Notes under the pieces: model-generated
Seen by the model: the letters and a program-made list of their open reading frames with translations, nothing else
The model's database searches: none
What the model was told of the DNA's origin: nothing
From: Sphaerochaetaceae bacterium
Lineage (GTDB): Bacteria; Spirochaetota; Spirochaetia; Sphaerochaetales; Sphaerochaetaceae
Length of the DNA stretch: 45,353 nt
Reading direction: 5' to 3'
NCBI GenBank assembly: GCA_028532765.1
Contig: JAQQAR010000060.1
Span: 1 to 45,353, forward strand
Part shown: positions 16,591-25,161 of the stretch, piece by piece
Position numbering within the stretch: the stretch's first letter is position 1
Layout: the number at the start of each line of letters is the position of its first letter
Program-made: the position numbers and the translations under genes

Positions 16591-16852
16591 GAATCTATTC
16601 CTTCATAGTATCACTGTAATGGCATTGTAATGGTGCTATTTTGAATGCACAAGAAATATAGCGATTAATTATACTAAAATATATTGAAACGATTTAATGA
16701 AAAAATAATTAGTACACCTATTGTTTTCTTGCAAATTCAAAAATCCGTTTCTATACTACATTTGACTTGAAAAATGTATCGAATGTATTTCTTAAAGCCT
16801 ACAATAAATAGCATGAGAGAAATGATTATGCTAAGCATTTAAGGAGTCGAAT
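16591..16852. promoter_or_regulatory. Divergent AT-rich control region of the creatininase/creatinase locus
   Basis: This 262-base gap separates the DUF4432 operon (minus) from the transducer/creatininase operon (plus). It holds the word GAAACGATTT near 16688, similar to the AAAACGATT repeats of the TRAP promoter, and a direct repeat AATGTAT near 16774 and 16783. A TTGACT at 16762 is a possible plus-strand -35, with no good -10 at 17 bases. Regulation by one of the nearby LacI-type proteins is likely but not shown. Confidence 0.45.
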
Positions 16853-17212
16853 GTGGACTACGGAAAAAAAGTGTGGGTCTTTCCTGATGCAGAGTTGCCT
16901 CCAGTTGGAAATAACCCAATCCCCGGACATGAATCGATTATTATCACCAACCTTGGAGACCAGGAAGCATGCATTTCGATCACCTTGCTCTATGTTGATA
17001 AGGACCCGGTTGGAGATATTACTGTTTCTGTGGGTGCTAAACGAGTTCGCTGTCTCCGAACCAATGAAGATAAGGATTTCCCTGGTCATACAGCAACCAT
17101 CGGGGAGCAATATGCAATTCTGTTGGAAAGTAATGTACCTGTGGTAGCCCAATACGGTAGAGCTGAACCCCGTAATGTGAGTTTCTATACGACTCCTGGG
17201 TACTGTGAATAG
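16853..17212 (+). CDS. Sensory rhodopsin transducer (ASRT) family protein
   Basis: A 119-residue all-beta protein. GKKVWVFPDAELPPVG at the N-terminus, HESIIITNLGDQEACISI, the DKDPVGDITVSVGAKR strand and the C-terminal VPVVAQYGRAEPRN match the Anabaena sensory rhodopsin transducer family. The start is GTG 16853: AAGGAG (16841-16846) lies six bases upstream, and the ATG at 16851 is out of frame. No rhodopsin gene is in the window. Family members outside phototrophs have been proposed to bind small molecules, often near sugar genes. It sits nine bases before the creatininase-family gene and is surely co-transcribed with it. Confidence 0.85.
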   Translation: MDYGKKVWVFPDAELPPVGNNPIPGHESIIITNLGDQEACISITLLYVDKDPVGDITVSVGAKRVRCLRTNEDKDFPGHTATIGEQYAILLESNVPVVAQYGRAEPRNVSFYTTPGYCE

Positions 17213-17221
17213 GAGGAAAGA

Positions 17222-17959
17222 ATGCAATTGATTGATATGTTCTTTGACCAGATTGAGGATGCGAAAAAGCGGAATGTCCCTTTCATTATTCCCATCGGTA
17301 CCATTGAATACCATGCTCATCATGCATCTTGTGGTACAGACACAATGGTGATCAATGGATGTTTAAGAGAATTTGAGAAAGAGAGGGAAATCGTTGTAAT
17401 GCCACCCATTTGGTACGGGGTTGCCTCATACGCTGTTGGGGGTCCTGAAACCGGGACAATCCATGTTGATGAAGATGCCCATACCCAATATCTCTATGCT
17501 GTGTTGAAATCGCTCATCTATGGTGGGAACAAGAATATATACCTCATGGTACACCACCAGACAGAAGAAGATGCCTTGATGCCGATGACCATCTCCTGCC
17601 ATAAAGCTGCAAAGAAAATAATCATGGAGTATATGGAAGAAACAAGAGGAAGAGGTTGGTGGGGAAGGAACAGCTTCAAGGACTACTATGAGAAGCTTGG
17701 TTCTGGAGATGACCCATTCTCCTACATAAAGGTAGTGCCGTTGATCGGGAAAGAAGCGCAGCATGCCTGCGGGGGCTTTGATCATGCTGGTAAATGGGAA
17801 ACTTCCCTGATGATGGGCACATACCCTGAGAATGTAGACCTAACATTATGTGAGAGGAATACAGAGTGGTTTGCGCAAAATGCTGTTGAAGCAAGCACAG
17901 AGCTTGGAGGGCATATGGTTTCTTGTGTGCTTGATTGGTTGCGCAAGACAATCGTTTAA
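17222..17959 (+). CDS. Creatininase-family amidohydrolase
   Basis: A 245-residue protein of the creatininase family, metal-dependent hydrolases of cyclic or linear amides. The motif GTIEYHAHHASCGTD (26-40) holds E29, H31 and D40 with exactly the E-x-H-x8-D spacing of creatininase E34/H36/D45. FDHAGKWETS (186-195) matches the HAG-x-x-ETS motif. The usual NGH-x-x-N loop is VHHQTEE (110-116), a departure. AGGAGG precedes ATG 17222. It follows the ASRT-family gene and precedes a sugar-type binding protein. True creatininase activity is not assured; many relatives act in sugar-amide or cofactor pathways. Confidence 0.82.
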   Translation: MQLIDMFFDQIEDAKKRNVPFIIPIGTIEYHAHHASCGTDTMVINGCLREFEKEREIVVMPPIWYGVASYAVGGPETGTIHVDEDAHTQYLYAVLKSLIYGGNKNIYLMVHHQTEEDALMPMTISCHKAAKKIIMEYMEETRGRGWWGRNSFKDYYEKLGSGDDPFSYIKVVPLIGKEAQHACGGFDHAGKWETSLMMGTYPENVDLTLCERNTEWFAQNAVEASTELGGHMVSCVLDWLRKTIV

Positions 17960-18028
17960 GTGTGAAAAAATATATGTTGTAGACATATAGAATCAATATC
18001 CTGGAAACAGGAAAAAAAGGAGAGCAAT

Positions 18029-19030
18029 ATGAAAAAAGGAGTTGTTGCATTACTGGTTCTCGTTTTGGCGAGCACAATGGTTTTTGCCCAAGGTGCACCA
18101 GAAGGGGCTGATGATCAAACAAAAATCGGTGTAAGCATCATGGAATTGTCTGCTTATACATGGTACCTCGGAGTAATTGATGGTTGTGAGCAGTGGGCGG
18201 ATGATAACCCAGAAGCAAACTTCACATTCCAATTTGAGGATTCTCGTTCTGACGTATCTACCATGCTGAACAACATTGATGCACTGATAACCGGTGGAGC
18301 GGAAGGTATTATCCTATTCCCAGCTGATGCATCCTCAGCAATCCCAACCATGAAGCAGTATGTCGCGAAAGGAATTCCTTTCGTCATTGGTGACTATGCC
18401 CAGAATCCACAGAAAGAAAGCGATATTGTTTGGGAGACTTTTGTCGGTCACGACATGAGGATGCTTGGAGAAACAGCAGGACATGTTGCTGTTGAGTATC
18501 TTAAAACCCTGAACAAACAGAATCCCGTTTGTTTGTTCATCAGCAGACCTACTTCGGGGCAAGTCTCAGTCGACCGGTATGAGGGGTTCAGGGATGTGGT
18601 ATTAGCTTCCTTCCCGAAAGCAAAGATTATTGAAGAAGGTGATGTTGGTGCTGGTTCAAGAGATTCGGCCCAGAGCCTTATGGAGAATGTCTTGCAGAGA
18701 GAGCCTGTCATCGATGTGGTCAGTGGACACAACGATGCTGAGGTCGTGGGTGCTTATAATGCTGCGAAGGCTGCCAACAGACGAGAGATCAAATTCATTG
18801 GAATTGCAGGTGACAAGGATGTTCTCACCTATATTACCGATGGAAATGAGAGCTGGATTGGTGAAGTTCTCCAGAACCCAGTAGACCTAGGGTATCAGGC
18901 AACTGAGGCAATGTACCAGGCACTGGTTGAGAAGAAGACCCTCGAGAAAGTTTGGGATCTTCCAAAACCGGAAGCAATCACCCCAGCGAATGTCGCTGAC
19001 TACGATTGGCAGAACTGGTCCTGGTTGTAG
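18029..19030 (+). CDS. Ribose-type (CUT2) ABC transporter substrate-binding protein
   Basis: A 333-residue periplasmic binding protein of the type 1 (RbsB-like) fold. The signal peptide MKKGVVALLVLVLASTMVFA ends before QGAPEG. Typical features are the first-lobe strand IGVSIMELSAYTWYLGVIDG, EGIILFPADASSAIP, and the second-lobe VVSGHNDAEVVGAYNA. AAAGGAG precedes ATG 18029. It feeds the ATPase and permease further along the operon. A hairpin follows. The ligand is unknown, but the flanking creatininase-family and glycosidase-like genes suggest an amide-bearing or otherwise modified sugar. Confidence 0.9.
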   Translation: MKKGVVALLVLVLASTMVFAQGAPEGADDQTKIGVSIMELSAYTWYLGVIDGCEQWADDNPEANFTFQFEDSRSDVSTMLNNIDALITGGAEGIILFPADASSAIPTMKQYVAKGIPFVIGDYAQNPQKESDIVWETFVGHDMRMLGETAGHVAVEYLKTLNKQNPVCLFISRPTSGQVSVDRYEGFRDVVLASFPKAKIIEEGDVGAGSRDSAQSLMENVLQREPVIDVVSGHNDAEVVGAYNAAKAANRREIKFIGIAGDKDVLTYITDGNESWIGEVLQNPVDLGYQATEAMYQALVEKKTLEKVWDLPKPEAITPANVADYDWQNWSWL

Positions 19031-19044
19031 AATCGTTTAGTACT

Positions 19045-19073
19045 ATTGGGCAGAGGGTTTTCTTCTGCCCAAT
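19045..19073 (+). other. Intercistronic hairpin after the binding-protein gene
   Basis: Perfect 10-bp arms ATTGGGCAGA and TCTGCCCAAT begin 15 bases after the stop of the binding-protein gene. No T-run follows. It probably raises the level of the upstream message relative to the downstream genes. Confidence 0.7.
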
Positions 19074-19109
19074 TATGTAAGAATCAAAACACGTTAAGAA
19101 AGGTACAAC

Positions 19110-21185
19110 ATGATTACTGTATTACCGGAACCCAAACGTCTGATTGATACCGAGGGTTTCACAACACTTTTTACAACTATACATATTGGTACTGATGATG
19201 CACGGTTACTGGAAATTGCAAAAAACCGTTTTTGGAATTATCCAGGTATTCTTGGTGATACCACATCGCACTCTCTACAAATTGATTTGGTCGCATCCTT
19301 GGAGGCGATTGAGGTCGAGAATGAAGAGTTGTATAGAGAGCAAGGATATGCTCTGGTGGTTACAAAAGAACACGTTACATTGCGTTATGAACATAACGCT
19401 GGGTATATACATGGACTTACCACCATCAAGATGTTACTGCAGGAAAAACCTAACGGTTATATCCTCCCTTGTTGCGAGATTGTAGATTGGCCTTCAGTTG
19501 CGGTTAGAGCGGTAGCCCCTACATTCTCCTGGTATGCGGGGTATGGAAGAATAGGGTTTGACTCACAACTCTGGGACTATGATAAATGGGTTGAGTTCCT
19601 GAACATCAGTCTCGATAACAAGATCAACCAATTCAACATGGTCATGTATGGATACTGGCCTTTTGAGTTTGAGCAATACCCCGAGACAGTCTTGAGAGAT
19701 GTTCCCCTCAGAATTTGGAATGCTGAGAACAATACATGGCTACCGATCAAATATACGCACCCCAATATCTTAAACCCCTATCTTGATAAACTCATCGAGT
19801 ATGGGCATATGATGGAATTCTCATTTTTTGCTTATGTTGGCCTGAATTCCTATAATGGAGGATATTCCATCAAGCATCCTGAAGCCAGGATGATCCCACC
19901 AGAATCCAGCCAGTTTCTCAATGATTTTGACTCACTCTGTCTGAGCAATGAACAGAATGTGGACTATATCCTCTCTTCAATGCGGCACATTGCCAAATTG
20001 GGATTTGATGGATTCTCATTGGAGGAGAGTGAAGAAGGATTCTGGTTCTGTGAGTGTGAGTCTTGCAAGAACCATTGGAGAGAATCAGGTGCAAGTCCAG
20101 TTGAAGCAAAACATAAGGCAAACATCTGGTTGCTGAATAAGATCTGGGAGACGGTGAAGTCAGTGAACCCTGATGCGATTTTGGGTATCAGGGCTTTCAG
20201 GCAACCACCTCTTGAGAAGGATCCTTCATTTCTGGATGAGTGTGTTCGCACCATGCCGAAAGGTATCAATCTTTTTTGGGCACCAGGTCTCTATGTTCCA
20301 GAGACCGAGTTCCCCAAATGGGTCCATGCCTTTGGGAAAGAGCATATCTGGGGAAGGGACACTGAAGCAAATTCAATTACCTCTACCATGGGAAGACTCT
20401 ACCGAACCTTTGCCTCAAACATGATTCGCTATGAGGATGAGGCAAATGAACAAGTCATTGAGACTGATATTGCCCAACATCTTGGAAGTATTGAAATGGG
20501 TGTGCACGGGATCAATGGATTCATGTTTGAATGGTATGGCCTGTTCCTTCATGAATTCGCCCATGGTAATTATGGGTGGGGATCGAAAATGGATAGCGAA
20601 ACATTCTTCAAGCGTGCTTGTCAGTTACATTTTGGCCATCTCGGAGAGAAGGTGCTCTATGTGATGAAAAACATGCTTACCATCCACGAGAGCCAGATGC
20701 CGTTCTACACCACTGCATTCCCATTCCAGAAAAACAAGATACAGAAGAGTGATATCCCTACAATCATGGAAGCCAAGGAGAGGCATCCTAAGATTCTTGC
20801 GATACTCGAGGAGCTTCACAGTGCCTGCAATGAGAACCCACGGCTACAATGTTGGGCTCCCCATTTCAGCAAGTTGATCAATGCTGAGAGAAGAAATGCA
20901 GTAATCTATGACATGGTTCTTGTCTCTTTGGCATACGAAGAAGAGCAGGATCCAGATAAGAAGGATGCACTTCTTGATGAAATCCTCTTGTTCAATGAAC
21001 GGGACTTTGGCATCGCAAAGGAGATGTTCTTTGATGTGAATCCTGTAAGTGAAACCGGTGTGAAAAGCTGCATGTTCCCTTATCATGAGATTAAAAGACT
21101 GATACACAACATCAGGCATCCAGAAGACCCAGACAATGACATCATTTGTTCTGGTATCGAAGCTCTTGGTTGGCTTTGGTTGTAA
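19110..21185 (+). CDS. Glycoside hydrolase-like protein with GH20-type N domain and DUF4838-like core
   Basis: A 691-residue cytosolic protein (no signal peptide). Residues 1-115 follow the pattern of the N-terminal domain of beta-hexosaminidases: VLPEPKRLID at the start, then YALVVTKEHVTLRYEHNAG and GLTTIKMLL. The central barrel includes DWPSVAVRAVAPTFSW, DGFSLEESEEGFWFCECESC and NPDAILGIRAFRQPP; the C-E-C-x-x-C element resembles DUF4838 / alpha-glucuronidase-like proteins. Candidate acid residues are in EESEEG, but I cannot name the catalytic pair. The rest is helical. It lies between the binding protein and the ATPase of a sugar ABC operon, so it probably hydrolyses the imported glycoside inside the cell. 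Confidence 0.65.
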   Translation: MITVLPEPKRLIDTEGFTTLFTTIHIGTDDARLLEIAKNRFWNYPGILGDTTSHSLQIDLVASLEAIEVENEELYREQGYALVVTKEHVTLRYEHNAGYIHGLTTIKMLLQEKPNGYILPCCEIVDWPSVAVRAVAPTFSWYAGYGRIGFDSQLWDYDKWVEFLNISLDNKINQFNMVMYGYWPFEFEQYPETVLRDVPLRIWNAENNTWLPIKYTHPNILNPYLDKLIEYGHMMEFSFFAYVGLNSYNGGYSIKHPEARMIPPESSQFLNDFDSLCLSNEQNVDYILSSMRHIAKLGFDGFSLEESEEGFWFCECESCKNHWRESGASPVEAKHKANIWLLNKIWETVKSVNPDAILGIRAFRQPPLEKDPSFLDECVRTMPKGINLFWAPGLYVPETEFPKWVHAFGKEHIWGRDTEANSITSTMGRLYRTFASNMIRYEDEANEQVIETDIAQHLGSIEMGVHGINGFMFEWYGLFLHEFAHGNYGWGSKMDSETFFKRACQLHFGHLGEKVLYVMKNMLTIHESQMPFYTTAFPFQKNKIQKSDIPTIMEAKERHPKILAILEELHSACNENPRLQCWAPHFSKLINAERRNAVIYDMVLVSLAYEEEQDPDKKDALLDEILLFNERDFGIAKEMFFDVNPVSETGVKSCMFPYHEIKRLIHNIRHPEDPDNDIICSGIEALGWLWL

Positions 21186-21199
21186 AAAGAGGTAGATGA

Positions 21200-22705
21200 A
21201 TGGATGCAGAGAAGTTGGTTGAAGTAAAAAAATGCACAATGATCTTTCCTGGGGTCAAAGCCTTGGATGAGGTTGACTTTACGTTGTTGGCCGGTGAATG
21301 CCATGGGTTAGTGGGAGAGAATGGGGCCGGAAAATCGACCTTATCCAAGTGTATCATCGGAGATTATCACATGACAGCTGGAGAGCTGTTTGTCCAGGGT
21401 GAACCTATTCATATCCCTTCCTATTCAGTCAGAAAGTCGAATGAAATGGGGATAGCTATTGTCCATCAGGAATTTCAGCTCATGGAAGACATGAGTGGGC
21501 TGGAGAATATATTCATTGGACGATATGAGAAAAAGGGACCTGTCATCGACTGGAAACAGTTGCAGGAACGTGCAGATGAGTTGTTGGAATACCTGCAGTG
21601 TGAGGTAGATCTCAAGGTGAAAGTGAAACACCTGAGAACTGCTGAGAAACAGATCATCCAGTTGGCAAAGGCAATGCTCGATAATCCGAAGGTTCTGATT
21701 CTGGATGAACTTACAGCAGTTCTCCAAGAAGAGGGTATACAGAATATTTTTAGAATCATTGAGCTGCTCAAGGCAAGAGGTATCGGAATCATTTACATCT
21801 CCCACCGCCTGGATGAGATTTTTGAATGTTGTGATCGTTATACGGTGCTTTGTGATGGGAAGTACATCAACAGTGGGTTTGTAAAGGATATCAATAAACA
21901 TCAATTGGTTAAGATGATTATTGGTAGAGAGTTGAAGAATGTGTATCCGGAGAAGAACCAACAGTTTGGTGAAACTTTGTTGGAGGTGCGACATCTTACT
22001 GCTCCCAAGGCATTCAAGGATGTTTCTCTTGATGTAAAAGCAGGTGAGGTTGTAGGTATTTCAGGCTTGCTTGGCGCTGGGAAAACGGAACTGATCCATG
22101 CAATCTATGGAAACCATAAGATTGTCTCAGGGGAAGTTTTTGTTCGTGGGAAGCCTGTTCGGATCAAGAATCCAAAGATGGCTATCAAGCTGGGACTTGG
22201 GTTGGTTCCTGATGAGAGGCGAATCTTGGGGTTGAACATGCTCTATAACATCAAGGAGAATACCATTCTCCCTTCGATGAATAAGTTCAGGAAGTGGAAG
22301 ATATTCCAAGACCACGAAAAAGAGGAACAAGCGGCAAAGGACATCAATGCCAAGATGAATCTTCGATACTACTCGTTGAGGCAGCTGATCAGCAAGCTCT
22401 CTGGGGGAAACCAGCAAAAGGTTGTAATTGCGAAGTGGATGCTGCGTGAATGTGACATCTTCCTTCTAGATGAACCAACGAGAGGTATTGATATTGGCGC
22501 TAAGTTCGAGATCTATTCCTTGATCAATGAACTTGCAAAGGCAGGCAAGGCTGTTATTTTGGTTTCTCCGGAACTTGAAGAAATTATTGGTCTCTCAAAC
22601 AAGGTATATGTCTTGTATGAGGGACAGGTGATGGATTTGGTTGAGGGCGAGAATATTAAACAAGAAGTAATCATCCATGATTTATTAGGAGTAAAAGAGA
22701 AATGA
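21200..22705 (+). CDS. Sugar ABC transporter ATPase with two nucleotide-binding domains (RbsA/MglA type)
   Basis: A 501-residue duplicated ATPase. The first domain has Walker [10 protein letters not shown] (39-47) and Walker [11 protein letters not shown] (166-175), where most homologues read DEPTAAL. Its signature is the weak LRTAEKQ form usual in this half. The second domain has GLLGAGKTE, the strong signature [15 protein letters not shown] and [10 protein letters not shown]. This asymmetry is normal for CUT2 transporters, except for the Pro to Leu change after the Walker B glutamate. AAAGAGG lies before ATG 21200. The stop overlaps the permease start by four bases. Confidence 0.92.
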   Translation: MDAEKLVEVKKCTMIFPGVKALDEVDFTLLAGECHGLVGENGAGKSTLSKCIIGDYHMTAGELFVQGEPIHIPSYSVRKSNEMGIAIVHQEFQLMEDMSGLENIFIGRYEKKGPVIDWKQLQERADELLEYLQCEVDLKVKVKHLRTAEKQIIQLAKAMLDNPKVLILDELTAVLQEEGIQNIFRIIELLKARGIGIIYISHRLDEIFECCDRYTVLCDGKYINSGFVKDINKHQLVKMIIGRELKNVYPEKNQQFGETLLEVRHLTAPKAFKDVSLDVKAGEVVGISGLLGAGKTELIHAIYGNHKIVSGEVFVRGKPVRIKNPKMAIKLGLGLVPDERRILGLNMLYNIKENTILPSMNKFRKWKIFQDHEKEEQAAKDINAKMNLRYYSLRQLISKLSGGNQQKVVIAKWMLRECDIFLLDEPTRGIDIGAKFEIYSLINELAKAGKAVILVSPELEEIIGLSNKVYVLYEGQVMDLVEGENIKQEVIIHDLLGVKEK

Positions 22706-23679
22706 ATGCAGTAAAAACGGTCGAAGAGAGGAATAATAAGTTCAAGGGAGATTTTAAATCCTTTTTTCATGAATGGATGATTCTTTTCTTATTTATCCTC
22801 CTGTTTGCCATATGTAGTATTAGTTCAGCCAAATTCCGTACTACTGACAATATCATGAATATTCTGAGGCAAGCCTCCTTCATCTCTATTATTGCCTTGG
22901 GAGAATTCTTTGTTGTCTTGATCGCGAATATGGATATGTCGATTACTTCCATTATTGGAATGACTTCCATATTTTTCGCAGGCTTGGTGGTGAATGCAGG
23001 AATCCCAATGTTCTGGGCTTTTGTGATTGTATTTGGTCTTGCAATCCTTGTTGGTATTCTCAATGGTGCTCTTACCGTGTATGGACATATGCCTTCGTTT
23101 ATTGCCACACTTACGGTGATGAACATCATCAAGGGTATCTACTTTATCTATTCGAAGGGATTGCCAATTTCAGGACTTCCTGAAAGCTTCAACTTTCTGG
23201 GAGCCGGTTATATAGGATTTATTCCGTTCCCAGTAATCCTCCTGCTGATTGTAGCTACCACATTGCATATCTTTACGCAGCATACTGAGCTGGGAAGAAG
23301 CTTTTATGCTGTTGGAGGCAATATTGAGGCAAGCAAACTGTCAGGAATCAACGTTAAGTTCGTTGGAATTCTGGCATTTGTACTGAGTGCAATTCTGTCC
23401 TGTATTGGCGCTCTTGGGTTAACCTCAAAAACCTTGAGTGGAAATGTTGGAATCGGGGAGAACTTGTTGTTTGATGTAATGACAATCGTAGTACTCGGTG
23501 GTACTTCTCTTTCAGGCGGAAGGGGAAAGATATTCGGTGTAGTTATCGGAGCGCTGTTCCTGCAAGTAATCTCGAATATCATGATCCTGATGAGTATCAA
23601 CAGTTATTGGCAGTGGGTTGTGAAGGGTATTATCTTGATAGCTGTAGTGCTCATTGATTCCAATTCACGACACGACTAA
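22702..23679 (+). CDS. Sugar ABC transporter permease (RbsC type)
   Basis: A 325-residue membrane protein of the ribose/galactose permease family. Conserved stretches include [46 protein letters not shown], the cytoplasmic [14 protein letters not shown] loop and [20 protein letters not shown]. About nine hydrophobic segments are seen. The start ATGA overlaps the ATPase stop. Only one permease gene is present, so the channel is likely a homodimer as in RbsC. A strong terminator follows, closing the operon that begins at the ASRT-family gene. Confidence 0.92.
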   Translation: MNAVKTVEERNNKFKGDFKSFFHEWMILFLFILLFAICSISSAKFRTTDNIMNILRQASFISIIALGEFFVVLIANMDMSITSIIGMTSIFFAGLVVNAGIPMFWAFVIVFGLAILVGILNGALTVYGHMPSFIATLTVMNIIKGIYFIYSKGLPISGLPESFNFLGAGYIGFIPFPVILLLIVATTLHIFTQHTELGRSFYAVGGNIEASKLSGINVKFVGILAFVLSAILSCIGALGLTSKTLSGNVGIGENLLFDVMTIVVLGGTSLSGGRGKIFGVVIGALFLQVISNIMILMSINSYWQWVVKGIILIAVVLIDSNSRHD

Positions 23680-23744
23680 TTATCAATCTATAGGTGCCAA
23701 AGTTGTGTATGCCCTGTATGCAGAAACTCTTGGTAGATTCTGAG

Positions 23745-23775
23745 AAGCAATGAAGTTCAACGCTTCATTGCTTTT
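23745..23775 (+). terminator. Intrinsic terminator of the CUT2 operon
   Basis: Perfect 11-bp stem AAGCAATGAAG / CTTCATTGCTT, loop TTCAACG, followed by TT and C (TTTTCT). It lies 66 bases after the permease stop and just before the MFS gene. Confidence 0.8.
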
Positions 23776-23868
23776 CTACAATCCCTACACTCTTGATTCT
23801 ATTGTGGTAGGATGCTCACGCTCACAAAAGGTGTTCCAATTGTTTGCTAGGTGGGAAAGGTTCGATAC

Positions 23869-25005
23869 ATGAAGTTTAAGATTGAGAAGAAAGTGATATT
23901 TGCCTGCATATTGATGTTCTCCCTGGGTTTTGAAATGGGAGGATTTCAGGCAGTCTTACGCGAACTTTCATTGTATTTTTCGATTGATAAGGTTTCCTGG
24001 GGGTTCCTTGTTTCTTCACAATATCTAGGAATCATCATCATGCCTGTGGTATTTGGCCGAGTAGCTGATCGAATTGGAAAGAAACAAGTACTGCTTGTGT
24101 TTATGTCGATCTTTATCATTGGTACTTGTTGTATAGGCCTTTCATCTTGGTTGTCTTTGACTGTGATAGGGTTTTTCCTTACAGGCTCTGGGTATGGTGT
24201 TTGTGAGAGTGTGAGTACCGCACTGCTCAGTGATCAATATGCTGATTCTGCGCACCGCTATATGAATCTCAGTCAAGCTTTTCTCTGCATTGGAGCTGTT
24301 ATAGCTCCAATTTTGACATCCTTGCAGGCAATTAACTGGAGATTGGTGTTTCTGATCAGCAGTGGTGTGAGTTTGATTGCATTAATCGTATTGCTGTTTG
24401 AAGGAGGCTTCACCGTTGTCCCTTCCTATTCGTCATCTCAGTTGCTTGATTTTTCCTTATTCAATTCGAAGGCTTTTATTTTATTGTTTGTGACGATGAT
24501 GATTTATGTGGGACTTGAAAATGGGTTTGGGTACTTCACTGAATCATTTTTCTATGATGCATATGCTTCTTCTTGGGGAGGGTATGCTATTTCACTGTAT
24601 TGGGCTTCTATGGCGATTTCCAGAGTTATTACCAGTATGTCATCACAGAATATTTTCAAACAGTTGAGGGTACGTTTTATCCTGGTTGCAGTAGTGTTTA
24701 TAGCGCTTTTTGTAAGTAATTCTCCTGCGTTTGCTCTGCTTCTTTGTGTTGCTGTTGGAGCTTGTTATGGACCGATATGGTCTTATATAATGAGTCTCTC
24801 AGCAGGGATGTACCCAGAGAGAACTGCTAGTGTCACTGGGTTGATTACTTCAGCTTGTGGGATTGGTGGTGCTGTATATCCTGTTTTTATGAGCGCTATT
24901 ATCGCAAACGCCCCACTGGGGAGTGGGTATCTGTTCCTCTCTGTCTCTTCACTGGTTGCTTTCTTGTTGATCCTCGTTGCTCATCGAAGAGCTGTGAATT
25001 ACTAG
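23869..25005 (+). CDS. Major facilitator superfamily transporter
   Basis: A 378-residue membrane protein with about twelve hydrophobic helices. The loop between helices 2 and 3 reads GRVADRIGKKQVLL, the standard MFS motif A. ATG 23869 (MKFKIEKKVIFACI) is preferred because AAAGG lies eight bases upstream; the GTG at 23851 extends the frame with nothing that looks like family sequence. It is separated from the ABC operon by a terminator and is probably transcribed alone. The substrate is unknown; the neighbourhood hints at a sugar or sugar breakdown product. Confidence 0.85.
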   Translation: MKFKIEKKVIFACILMFSLGFEMGGFQAVLRELSLYFSIDKVSWGFLVSSQYLGIIIMPVVFGRVADRIGKKQVLLVFMSIFIIGTCCIGLSSWLSLTVIGFFLTGSGYGVCESVSTALLSDQYADSAHRYMNLSQAFLCIGAVIAPILTSLQAINWRLVFLISSGVSLIALIVLLFEGGFTVVPSYSSSQLLDFSLFNSKAFILLFVTMMIYVGLENGFGYFTESFFYDAYASSWGGYAISLYWASMAISRVITSMSSQNIFKQLRVRFILVAVVFIALFVSNSPAFALLLCVAVGACYGPIWSYIMSLSAGMYPERTASVTGLITSACGIGGAVYPVFMSAIIANAPLGSGYLFLSVSSLVAFLLILVAHRRAVNY

Positions 25006-25161
25006 GAACACCAAGTAGTGGAGGCCTTCATCTACGCCTCTGAGCATAGGGGAGAGGTCAACAAGGTGGTGATTGGGTAGCAAATGTCTTACAAGGTAGA
25101 ATCTGTTTGACTTTCTTATCCTCCAGCTTATAATGGAAAGAAAGAAAGAAAGGAAGATCCT

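Noticed and set aside
17971-17989. TATATGT / ACATATA hairpin before the CUT2 binding-protein gene
   Set aside because: Only seven A/T-rich pairs; too weak to call a terminator or regulatory element.
21425-21994. Open frame of 189 codons antisense to the fused sugar ATPase
   Set aside because: The sense gene carries both Walker motifs and the signature; the antisense product has no family features.
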